From Pempheris klunzingeri (Eukaryota > Chordata > Actinopteri > Acropomatiformes > Pempheridae): a stretch of 64,000 nucleotides of DNA. Positions 25,701 through 37,046 of the stretch are shown here, piece after piece. The stretch covers positions 14,336,501 through 14,400,500 of the forward strand of contig NC_092016.1 of NCBI RefSeq assembly GCF_042242105.1, written 5' to 3'. The notes beneath the pieces are model-generated. The model did not search any database and had not been told where the DNA came from. It saw only the letters and a program-made list of their open reading frames with translations. Positions within the stretch are counted from its first letter, which is position 1. Each line of letters starts with the position of its first letter. The position numbers were made by a program, and so were the translations under genes.

Positions 25701-28239
25701 ATTAAAAACATATCAAACAAATACCTCTTTATCAGTTTTGGAAATCTCATGTTTCACATGACCATTTCACTGAAAGCCGACCCAAGACTTTAATTTTCTG
25801 GTTTAGAAGATATGAGACTGAAATGTCATAAACAATATTTCTAAGTGAGGTTTTGAGAAATTCTAATCATATGCACATTAAAAAAGGTAAATTTTATTTG
25901 TTTGTTTGAAATTTAATTTAGATTCAGTTTCACATTTAGCTCTAGTTGATAAGCAATCACAAAACATCTGCTGTTATTTAGGAGAGGTGCATATGGAGGC
26001 ATTCAGTGGCGTGAAGAAATGTTACACAGCAAACAATCAACTCCATGAATTATGACAACCAACATGCTTGCAATTGGTCTCAACTTTAAACTGTAATAAC
26101 CAGCATCAGGAGATTTCCACTAAAATCCAGTTGTAGTTGAGGCAGTGAGGGAGCCGGTCACTGTGCAGTCATATCCCCTCACACCTGCCACATCAACTGG
26201 CCCTAATCCCCGGCGTACTGGAAGTCATCTGACCAGCGGTCTGGTGGGCCACTTCCCCTCAGTTACTTCAAACACTGTGGCTCAGATATCACCAAAACCC
26301 CAAACAGTAACACTACACTCCTCATCATAACAACTCTCACACAAAGACTCCCTCCGCTCCCAAAACGAGGGAAGGGGGCAGGAGGTAACATGCTCTGTGT
26401 TTACAAGCACAACTATAGCCTGATCACCTTAAGCAACCACATTAAATGCATTGTTTGATTATAACAAAATGTGGCTTGCAGTGACCTGAATTTCATTAGA
26501 TGATTTGTTTGATAAAAGGCTCTTGTCGAAGAGGATGTGCGCAACCCAGCTGTAATCTTTCAAAATAAAAGAAGAAAAACAGAGGGACTTGTGTGTAAAA
26601 TATAAAATAGTGATGAATTTATTCATTTCATTCATACAGTGTAGCCCATCGCATGGGCCAAACGTTTTCTGGTCATAATGACTGTTTCCTACCACTGATT
26701 GTGATGCAGCTGTTTGTGTATAGAAACACTTGTTTCTATCAGGTTCACTCCATGGCCTCTCTGGCTCATGTGTATATGAATAAAATAAAGTGAATGATGA
26801 AGCGCCACTTTAGATGTTATTCTACCCTGACTCAACTTCAGCCTTAATCTGAAGCTATAGATAAATAGGCATGCTTCCTTTTAGGACATGTCGCACCTCA
26901 GTGTTTACAGCACCCTTTAGAGAGCTTTATTCTTCATAACAACAATCACAAATAACTAAGTGATGACTGAAAGATTAACATGAACCGATGAAAAGGCTTC
27001 TCGATAAGATTCTGGAAACGCCTCTGAGACAAAACTTTGGCCGATGAATTCTCCAGCCAGGACGGATCCACATTCAGTTCTTGATGAACAGCTTTCAACT
27101 GATACGGCGAGTGCCATCCATTAGAAGAGCTAACATTTGCAATCATCGCACAAATTGTACAATACTCCACGGGCCATTAAACCGGCAGCCCACGAAGATG
27201 TATGTGCGGTTGGCCAGAGACTGCATTTGAGCAAATCCTAAGATGGGCCACTTGAAATAAAGTGTTTAATTAAGCATTGTAAACCTCAGCTGGCAGCCTG
27301 GAGGAGCTGTAGGACAGCATTTGACTGCACTCACAAACTAGCCCAGTGACACACTTTCACATCCTTACACAGGGGCACGCCACTGACTCAGGCTGTCACG
27401 CTGAGTCCTGCTGCAGTACACACAGAGAGAGACGTACAATAAACTCACACACACACACACACATCATAGGGCTATGAACACTCACAACACTTCCTCGCTG
27501 GGGGTGAGACGCGGCATTCCTGCATCCAGGCAAGCCAGGGGTGGGGGAGGGGAACACATGGTGGAGGGAGGGGAGGGCGGGGGAGTATATGACCATGCAG
27601 GCCCGGTCACAAGATGGAGTGGGGCACCTTGGAGTAGAGTGACAGGAGTCATATCTGAGCCAATTGCCCCATCACGACAGGGAGAGCTGTACTGCAGCAT
27701 GCCATGCCTCAAAGGGAAAGGTAGGTGAGGTGCCTGTCAAACACAATGCTTGCTGACGTTTGATTATTTAAGCCGCCATTCAAGTTTTCTGGAGCAACAT
27801 GTCCCTTCATAAATAACTGAAGAGGAACACCGGCGTGCCCTCATGGAACGGGACAGAGGGTGCCTGTACTCACACAACCCGAGCACCAATGTTGTTGGTG
27901 ACATGCCTATTTATAACTCTAATGGTAGTGGTGCCAAGTGATGGAGTTAAGCGCATTGGTCTATACCGCTGCGTGTGAACAGCAAAAGCCAATAAAACAG
28001 TTCACAAACTCTCTACTCTTCCAATCAACAAAACCAAGTCTGTTTCTCTTGCAAGTGTATTTTTGCACGTTCTATTTCCAAACACCAAGTCTCTATCTCC
28101 CTCGCGCTCTCTCTCCCTTTTAGAGACTTGTTTGCTGCATACTTGGAAGCCATGGCATGGAAAGTTTACTGTGGTGAGAGTTAAAAGGGAGCTTAATTAC
28201 ATTTTATTGGTGTGGACAGATTATCAAAACGAACAGAGC

Positions 28240-28262
28240 AAAAAAAAAAAAAAAAAAAAAAA
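28240..28262. repeat. A23 homopolymer in igf1r intron 1
   Basis: Uninterrupted A-run without recognisable SINE sequence in front of it. Confidence 0.9.
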
Positions 28263-30608
28263 GTTCTCAACCCCTAATGGAGCTCATGGATATCTGTGAT
28301 TTTCCACTAAGTGATGATAGAAGCTGGAAATTCTGACCCTCTACAGCCCAGTGAAGTAAACATCATCCCCGAGTGATAAACTGATGAGACTCATCCCTGT
28401 CTTGATATTCACCACAGTCTTTGTCTCTGAACTCTTTGTTCATGAAGGCCTGATGCATTATACACCACAGAGCGTGAAGATCTGAGAGCAACCACTTGTC
28501 TCCCAGCCCCCAGCTGCCCTCATGGATGTCTCACTGCGCTCAGGAGGGCGCAAAGAAGAGCACCCCCACATGGCTGTGGTCAGGCCACTGCTCATTAGGA
28601 CTAAAGCTAAAGTTTTTTCTTCTATTTGAATGCTAATAGAGGTCGGCCTACATCTCTCCTTCTCATGTCAAGTTGTCTCCATCATCCCGCATATCCTCTC
28701 AGGAAAAGGACAAATTAGTTTAATGGAAGTGATGTAAAACCCTTAAACGCACACATGTACACAAACAAACCAGGCCATGCCACCCAAGTTACGCAGACAC
28801 ACAATCACAACCTCTGTGATCAAGGGGGAAAGGTGCACCTGGAGAGGCAAATGATAGAAGTCTGGTGTGTGACTTGTCAAATTAACACATGAAACATATC
28901 ATACTTCAAAAAGATCACGATTCTGATGCAGTGTGAGAGTGCAAGACGTCTAAAAGTGCCTGTTGTAGACAGTAATGCAACCAAAGAAAAACAACAATGT
29001 CTGTAAGTTATGCAAATTAAATTCTTGTCCCTCTTTCAACCAGGAAGCATAATATAAGTTATCATATTAATATTTTACTGTGTGTGCTAAACATTAAGTT
29101 TACAGACAAAATGCGAGACTGGGCTAAATGATCTAATCCAGTTAATGTTGGCCTAAACAGACAGATGATGTATTGTCTTTGCTCGTCATAGTATTTAGAG
29201 AGATTCAACTGAAAAGCCTCATAGTGTCCATCATCACCAAGCAGTCACAGAAAATAATAATAACAGTTGTATATTTACTGACCAATGAAAACAGAAGCAA
29301 CGCTCATTGACGCTCATTAATTCCCAGTTGTTCTATTTTAGCATTGGCAGAAAGCAGCCGTGATTCTGGCTGCTATATACAGAACATTAGATAAGATTAC
29401 TTTAGATTAGATGAAAAAAAAAACTTCAAATATGCCAGCTGGAGCATTTATGAACATATTTTTAAATTTTTAACCCACAAAATAAAACCCTGAAATCACA
29501 GCAAGCGCAGCAAAATTGGTAGAAGCTCGAGACATTTGACTTGACTATACAGTATGTACTTTTTTTTTTAAAAAGTGCCTAAATTTAGCTGTTATAATGC
29601 AAAATCAATAATACAAGCTTTTCTTCTTGTTTGCTAGAGCGGATGAAACACTCAAAAGGAAAACTGAGAAAACTAAAGTTTTGAAATTTGTGTTTTTCCA
29701 ACAGGTTTATGTGTGTATATATTCTAAAATTCTGTTCTTAAAGTTTTAAGGCCCTACATGTCTCTCACATAAAGTGCCATCTATTATCAGTGTGAAGGGG
29801 CATCATGTAGAGACCAAACTCAGGTGCTCCTCTATTTAAAGGCTTGCATTAATGAACACTACATATCTGGATACACAGAATGTAACTGTAGCTTCCCTGA
29901 CAATGGAGATAAAATATGATTATCTACAACAATAATGCATATTTTTTTCACCATGGTGAGAGTTTGTGATGACAGTCTTTTACCCACTGTTGGAGGCTTT
30001 TTTTTAAATTTTTATATATATGACTGTGTGGCCTTTTAAGAATCAGTAGTTTATCTGATTTGGGTTGTTCATGCTCAGCGACGCCACACCACGAAATGCA
30101 AAATGGCCACATGGTCGTAGTAACCTTCAGCTCTGGTCCCTGGATTCATCCTCTGCTTTTTTTGGGATAACTACCGGGAAGATTACGGCGACATGTGGCG
30201 TGTATCTCTCCCTGTTTCCACCCGAAAAGAGCTGCTTCATCAAATGAGGCGATATTGCGCACAATAAAGCAGATTTTGCCTAATTGTGTTCACCCACTGA
30301 CGGGCAGCTGTACCACATGGTCCTCAGCTAATATACAAGTAAAAGGCACACGTCGGTGAGCTGCATGCTCACTGGGTTTGTCGATTTGAGTAATTAAGCC
30401 CTGATTAAATAGATACCCCCTTATATATATATAGATAGATATATTTAAAAGAGCCACATATTGTACATTTTAACAAATTATTCACCCCTCCAGTCAGCCA
30501 AAGACTGCTTTACATGAGGTTAAACAGAGCTGCAAAAAAGAAAATTATACATTAAGGCCTCCGCCGATTTAAAAAACTGAAATAAAATTATTCAAAATAA
30601 ATACTTAC

Positions 30609-30705
30609 TCTCTCCATGTGTGGACCAGATGCAGATAGTGGAGACAGACAACATCAGACCCCAAAACAAGGTCGGTGTGTCAGATCTCATGTTCCTTAAC
30701 ATCAT
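30609..30705 (-). CDS. igf1r: IGF1 receptor, coding exon 1 (signal peptide)
   Basis: 32 codons plus one base. The peptide starts MMLRNMRSDTPTLFWGLM and ends STHGE, followed by a split Ile codon. It aligns with the human IGF1R leader, where SPTSLWGLLFL ends in PTSGEI. The donor is AGAGA|GTAAGT. Joining to the exon at 22099 gives [13 protein letters not shown], against GEICGPGIDIRND in human, with the same phase. The first of two adjacent ATGs (30703-30705) is preceded by an in-frame TGA, so the start lies at one of these two. Confidence 0.93.
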
Positions 30706-30759
30706 TCACCTCTTGAAAAACAAAAACAACAAAAAGAAGACGGGATCTAAAAGGAAATT

Positions 30760-30778
30760 AAAAAAAAAAAAAAAAAAA
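30760..30778 (-). promoter_or_regulatory. igf1r: U19 tract in the presumed igf1r 5'UTR
   Basis: Nineteen A on the plus strand, giving U19 in the transcript, about 55-73 nt upstream of the ATG and followed by further U-rich sequence. It could be a 5'UTR element, or the pyrimidine tract of a 3' splice site, since it is followed by AATTTCCTTTTAG. Confidence 0.5.
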
Positions 30779-31379
30779 TAGGGTGATGCACACCAGCTCC
30801 TTAAAACATGGACAGAAAAAATGTTAAATAAATGTGTCTGTAGCCCGGAGAGGCTACTCTGTGGTAGCCTGCAAATGCGTGGTCTGCTTGTCTACCAGGA
30901 TTTGCTCTAAAATATATATATATATATAAATAAATGTGTAGAAATTGTTAAAGGAGGGAATTCCTTTAAAAGGGAAAAAAAATATACACTAAAACAGTCT
31001 GTTATTTTTGCCAATCACAGGATACTTTGACGTCGGCTGGTATGGCACACAAGCCAGTGATTTTACTGGATAAATGATGGTAATCCCCATCTTCAGTCTC
31101 CATCTCTTGAAAACAGCAGTGCGCGTACAGTGCGATCAGGCCCGCTAATAACAATAAAAATGTCCCACTAAATGTTGCTATCAACAGCCTGTACCACCAT
31201 AATAAATGAACGCCAGTGTCGCTCGTGTGAATGACTGTGCGTGAGGGTAGGGAGTGGGGCAGAAAACACGTCCAGGTCCACAGGGGTGGTGGCTGGGAGG
31301 CTGAAAAATGAATGAAAAACCTTTTTTTGCCTATGCCATTCAGCCAGCACGGGCTCTCGATCCCCACCAAGCAGTCCTG

Positions 31380-31880
31380 GCCCGCAGTGAGGAGTCGTTT
31401 TTTAAACCAATTTTCCAGCTCCTCGGGTCGGACTTATCTCTGCCGTCAGTCGGGATTTGCAGTTGAAAGAAAACACCAGACTTGTGCCACGCAGGAGAAT
31501 GGGTCTCTAGCTCTCCAGCTAGACGACCTCGGCTGGGGTGGGAGGGAGAATATGTCCAAGGAGTTGCCCTTTACGAGTGTTGTTTTGCCTTTATCCTCGT
31601 AAAAAAAAAAAGGAGCGAGAGAGAAAGAGAGGACAAAATCTCGCGTTGCGCGTGTGTTCGGAGGCTGAAATCCTACAGTTCGCCCTCGGTGAAAACGCAG
31701 GCTGTGGGTCTCCGGTCCTCCGTGGAATCTCTGCTGTAAACAAGAGTCGGCTTCTCTCACTCAGAAACACATAGTGCTACGGATAAGGTGGCCGGCGGCA
31801 GGGTGGAAATACCGGAGTGGATCAGTACCAGAGGATTTCCAAATCCCTCTGCACCCCAAACCAGACGCACAGGGGGCGCG
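31380..31880 (-). promoter_or_regulatory. igf1r: CpG-rich igf1r promoter and 5'UTR region
   Basis: CpG dinucleotides cluster here (for example tctcgcgttgcgcgtgtgttcgg and gtggccggcggcagg), in contrast to the AT-rich surroundings. It lies 0.7-1.2 kb upstream of the start codon. A CpG-rich, TATA-less promoter and a long 5'UTR are known for mammalian IGF1R. The transcription start is not determined. Confidence 0.5.
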
Positions 31881-32172
31881 TAAAGCCTCTCAGACCAGAC
31901 TCCTCCATCTGGGTGTGTGAATGGGGTGTATGATACACAATGGGGTGTAGGATGTCTATACACAACACTTTCAGTTCTGTATGTAGAACCTAATCTGATC
32001 TTTACCACACTAGGGAACCCTGGGTGGAACCCATTTATGGACCAGATATGTTCCTTAATATCATAATGGTCCCAGTTATGAGACCACAAGGAGTTTCTCA
32101 ATATTTGTTGGGACGGACTGAGGATGACTGTAATGTTTATCTCCTCGCTCATTTGACTTACAGCTCTTAAAT

Positions 32173-32270
32173 CAGTGGTTCCCAACCTGAGGGTCAGGGC
32201 TCCCACAAGGGGTCCCAAGATGATTACCTGGGGCCAATTTCACCAAATTTGTAGCATGCAAGCAGCAATT
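32173..32270 (+). mobile_element. Left end of a hAT-like repeat upstream of igf1r
   Basis: Begins CAGTGGTTCCCAACCTGAGG and continues 'ggtcagggctcccacaagggg'. This terminus is typical of widespread hAT-derived repeats. The matching right terminus was not found, so the copy is truncated or diverged. Confidence 0.55.
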
Positions 32271-33752
32271 TACAACATGAGATCATTTCAGTCTGTCACT
32301 AATCCAAACAAACTCCTGTGACCCGAACATGAGCAGGACATGCAAATTAGCATTTGCAGTTTGTAAGAGCTAAACAGTTGTGGAAGAGGTCGCTGTCACC
32401 ATGGTGAAATCTAAGTAGTGCTTGCAGCCACTGGTAGGAAATAGTTATTTCTACACAAAGAAAATAGTTTCATTGTTTAAAATTGTTCATGCGTTTGTGT
32501 CTTGTGGCTTCTTTTTTTTTTTCATGTGAAATAGTAAATACATTTCTACAGAGCTAGGCTGATAAAATGAAACGGTCTCAGAAGGGAAAATAACTCCTAA
32601 ATTATGACTTTCCTTGCTGATAAGGTGTCACCGTGACACTGCTTGAAATGATGTGGCTGTCTAAATTATCTGGGAGGTGTTACAAAACTGTCTGTGTCTG
32701 TAAGATGGGGAGATGTTGCTGCAGCCAAGTTAGCTGAGGTAAAAATTACAGTGTTGGGAAATACATCAGCTGTACCCAGGCCAATCTGTCCGAGATCCAT
32801 TTCTTCCAACGCTGTCCACTGGTGACTGAATAACTTTGTGTGTGAGCGAGAGGTAAATGGTTATATTGCTTCTTCTATTGAGTTCTACTTTAAGGAATTT
32901 TGACTTGATTTGCTGTCTACATACAGTTTTACTCACATCCTTTTCAAATTAGAATAGTTATTAGCTTTTGGATGAGCCAAAAAAAAAAAAGCATGTGCAA
33001 GGTCACCATAAAGGAAAAACAAAACTACTGAAGATATTTAAAGTGAACTGTGTTCTATGACAGTATTTCATGTTAATGTGAGACGTAATGCAGAGAGCCT
33101 TATTCATTCTGTTTACCTGCGTATTTTACAGTATCAGTGTGGGTTGGACAAACATTGAGGTTAAAAGATGACTTGGTAATAATCACTAACTAGTTGATTT
33201 GTTGGCTGCTGGTGATGAAGGCAATTCTGAATTCTTCTTACTTCATACTGTACGTGATGTGTATGTTTCTGGATTGACACAGATTTAAGCACCTATGCAA
33301 CTATTTTGGGATTCTTCGGAGGAGTAGGTTTTTAATGTTAAATTACTTTTTTTTTTTAAATGTGGATTTGTTTTGTTACAGATCTTTAATAGCTTCATCT
33401 GGGACTATGAAATCAGTTTTGACAAAATCTAGAATTAGCACTTTTTCAGTAGATTATGGATCAACATTAAGTGTGAATTAGTCTATGCAGAGATATTTAA
33501 CATTAATCTGTTAATGTTAAATATGTTTTTTAACAAGACATGGAAATCTATTATCAGTCTAAATACTGCGGTATTAAGGGGAAAGTCATTTTCTAATAAC
33601 AAAAAAGAGTTATATGAACTGTTCCCTTCCAAATGATTACAACCTATACTGAGCTTATGTCATTGTGCTGTTTTAAGGAATAACTCCCTTTATTTATTAT
33701 ATATACATACATACATATATATATATACATATATTTCTTTCAAACAGGCGAG

Positions 33753-33755
<3 letters not shown>

Positions 33756-33797
<42 letters not shown>

Positions 33798-33802
33798 ACA
33801 CA
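33756..33802. repeat. (CA)n microsatellite, upstream of igf1r
   Basis: About 47 bp with one TA interruption. A TA/CATA-rich stretch lies 30-60 bp to its left. Confidence 0.95.
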
Positions 33803-35841
33803 TTTAGATTAAAGGATTCATTGCCTCTGGAGTGAACGGGACTGCGTTCAAACCCTCAGTACCATGAAGCCATAGGTTTACAGCGCACAGCATCGTCACG
33901 GGCACAGAGTAAATCCCGACATGGACCCTGTCTCATTCAGACAGAGGACTGCCAGCGCTGCCTCCCGTCGTTCATTCATCCCACACATGCAGCAGTGACA
34001 GCGCAGAGTTCAGGAGGCGTCGCTATTTATTGTGGAGCCCGTCTGCTCCTGGACGGAGGTTTATAATGTCATTGATGTCACAAATCACGCACGCATGTAG
34101 ATGCACTCCTCTCCACTGTGGTAGCGCACATTAACAAGGAGAAGTTCAATATTTACACAAAGTGCTTCTGATTGGTAGGCTGCAGATTATCTTGTCATTC
34201 TGTGTTTGAAACTCATCTCAGTGTTTATTATGTGGATTTTCCTTTGCCATTTTATTATAAAAGCGATTTTTAAAATTGTAATTGCAATTTTAAAAAATGG
34301 AAATTAAAGGTTTTTTATAATTAAGTCTATATTCCAGAATATGATTTAAAGGAATCACTGATAAAAATTTGTTTTTTATACTAGTGAATGTAAACCTAGA
34401 CATGTAGGTTTCGCACATTACTTTCGTTTTGTTACTATAATAAACCAGGCATATTAAACATATTCATTATGAAGAGTCCTGTCATGTGTTTACATTTCAT
34501 CTTGTTGAAGCTGAGTTACTGAATCTGATCTGAACATTTTGTGATTGAGAAAAGAGTGAATATGCAGTATTTTAGAGATAACTGTTATGAAAATAATATT
34601 TTTCTGTTGGGTTAAGTGATATATTTGCTTTATAAAATCATCAAACTGTGAGAATGTGTTGGAAACTCATTTCATATGACGCTGAGGTGAAGTGAGCGGC
34701 CAAGTAAGTGTAAATAATCTGGAGAAAAAGAGGTTGTTTTTTTTCCTACTTTCAGACTGCAGCATGTCGTGTTTCGGTCCTGTCAGTGTTTAGGTGTCGC
34801 CCTCTGCTGCTACAAAGGTGACATTGCAGTTGCATTGTGGTTAAAGCTAACTAAATATTACTGAAGCATCAAGTCAAATCACTGCTCTACAGACAACAAA
34901 GCCAAATAGGATATACATTATATATATATATATTACATAATTTAGGTGGTGTACTCAATTACTTAACGCATTATGATTTAGAGGTAAAGTAGAAAAAGTT
35001 GTAGCACTCCAATCCAATGTGATTATGTTACATTTAGAGTGTGTAGTGTGTTTAGGTACCATATTATGTCTTTTTTCTTCTCTTTCACACTCAAAAGTAA
35101 AAAGTAAAGACACAGATTCTATTAAATGCAATTACACAGTTTAGGTTTCATTTTTTTATGAACACTTGCAATCACAAAACATCTAAAAAATACCAATTAT
35201 AATTCTATATCTTGATGGTCCTTCATTGATCTCTTTAAAACATAATATTAAGCGCTTCTATCAACAGGCACCTCCAACTAGACTTGGTTTGTGAGGAACA
35301 CTCAACCTCAACATTTTAAGTATTGCATCTCCAATAACACTGCTCTGCCCCCTCAATGCCTCGTGTATGCAAAGAAGCAAAACGGCGTCTTTGAAAGTAT
35401 GACGATGCCTAATGAACACACAATGAAATAACAACAACTGGGCTCTGCTTAATTTACTGAAAAGGTTTGAGTGTAGAGGACTAGATTAAGAAACTACGGA
35501 AAAGTTCACCTTAACTGAGAGGAAAGAGGTTCATTTTAAAGAGGATTAGGATCATGTGAAAAAAACTGAATTCCGACATTAAGATCAGAATCTTGAGGTC
35601 TTCAGATGTTGCCTTAATCCTGTTCTGTTACAAAGAGACGCCAACCAGGTCTCAGCTGCCTCCCTGAATCACTCAACATACTGCTGGTCCGTTTGGTGCA
35701 TATAAAGCATATAATTCAGTATTAAACGTGAAGTACATGTAAGAGTGTGCGTAAATGGTCTGTGCAGAGAAGTAGGTTGGTAGGAATTTGCATAAAAAGG
35801 AATTTGTATATACTTCAGTTGAGGTTTTACTAAAGTTAAGC

Positions 35842-37011
35842 CTACAATTTAGTATTAAGGATAATGTTCTTTTCCTCCCCAGGAACGGGTACTTCATCTG
35901 CATCTGCCTCTTGTTTCCCATCAAACACCCTCAGTAAATCCCAGGACTGAGGAATTAATTGGCGACAGAAGCCTTGCTCCACCAGCCAGGACACACTAAT
36001 AACACATGTCACGGAGGCGAGCATGGCCAGAGTCCTGTGCGGAAAGTACTGTGTGATAACTCCGTCCTCCTCCCTCCAGCCAGGGTACAAGAGGAGAGGA
36101 GGGATCCCAAGCAGTGGCTCCCCACCCAGCACACGCAGCAGCAGTCCGACTACGTAGCCAGTGATGGCACCGTAGCTATTAGAATAGCTGAAGTGCAGCA
36201 CACAGATGAGCTGTGGGAGGATCACGCAGTAGAGCAGGTCCCCACTCAGCAGCCAGAGGGCGAACACACTGTCATCACCAAAGGCCAGGCCTGTTCCCGC
36301 CAGGCCCACCAGCAGCACGCTAACACGGATCACCCGCTTCAGCTCCCGCTCCGATGCCTGCAGGAAGAAATAGCAAAAGGGACAATAAAAATTGAGTTGC
36401 TCTGCTTAATGCTGAACCGAACACACTCACACACACACGCACACACACCTGCTTCCTCAAAGTCGTCTTGTATATGTTTTGTGTAAACATAGATGCTGAG
36501 GACAGCAGCACAGAGTCCATGGAGGACATAACTGCTGCAGCCACAGCACCAATGCCTAACACTGACAACCAGGTGGGTGTGAGGTAGTGCAGGGCCAGTG
36601 GCAGGATCTTCCCTGCCTCCCCTCGCTCAAAAGGAGGGGGTAGGCCATACGCTGTCTGGTTCCAGTCTTAGAGGAAAGGAAAGGAAGACAGGAGGAGGCA
36701 TAGAGGTAGAGAAAGAGATAGACAGAGTTGAGAGGAAAAGAAATAATGGGAGGGGAAGAAGCTTTTAAGATTAGGGTGATGGCATCAAAAAATAAATTTG
36801 AGAAAAAAAAAAAAAAAAAAAAAATCAAGCACAGGGGAATAGGAGGCTAAATGTTTGAAGACGGGCAACTGCCATGCCATAATCAGTAACCATAACCTGT
36901 TATGCAAATCCTCACAAGAATTTGCAGGCATACAAACGCAACTAAGATTATATCATCCCATGCCATTTACCATGGTAGTCGGACCTAATGGTTAGAACAT
37001 GATAATTGAAA

Positions 37012-37046
<35 letters not shown>

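Larger units (their letters stand above)
22100..30608 (-). other. igf1r: igf1r intron 1 (8.5 kb)
   Basis: Bounded by the GTAAGT donor after exon 1 and the TTCCAG acceptor before exon 2. It contains microsatellites (22740-22792, short CA at 27447-27463), an A23 run at 28240-28262 and a G-rich patch near 27540-27590. I found no coding exon or recognisable mobile element in it. Confidence 0.85.
30779..35841. other. igf1r upstream region and intergenic space
   Basis: Apart from the CpG-rich igf1r promoter, the hAT-like end at 32173 and a CA repeat (33756-33802), I see no gene here. Much of 32.3-35.8 kb is AT-rich, with homopolymers and short TA tracts. The choline transporter 3'UTR must occupy part of the right end, but no canonical polyadenylation hexamer was settled. 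Confidence 0.6.

Noticed and set aside
31757..32218. 153-residue minus-strand open frame upstream of igf1r
   Set aside because: No family resemblance, no splice or coding signature, and its upstream end lies inside the hAT-like repeat.
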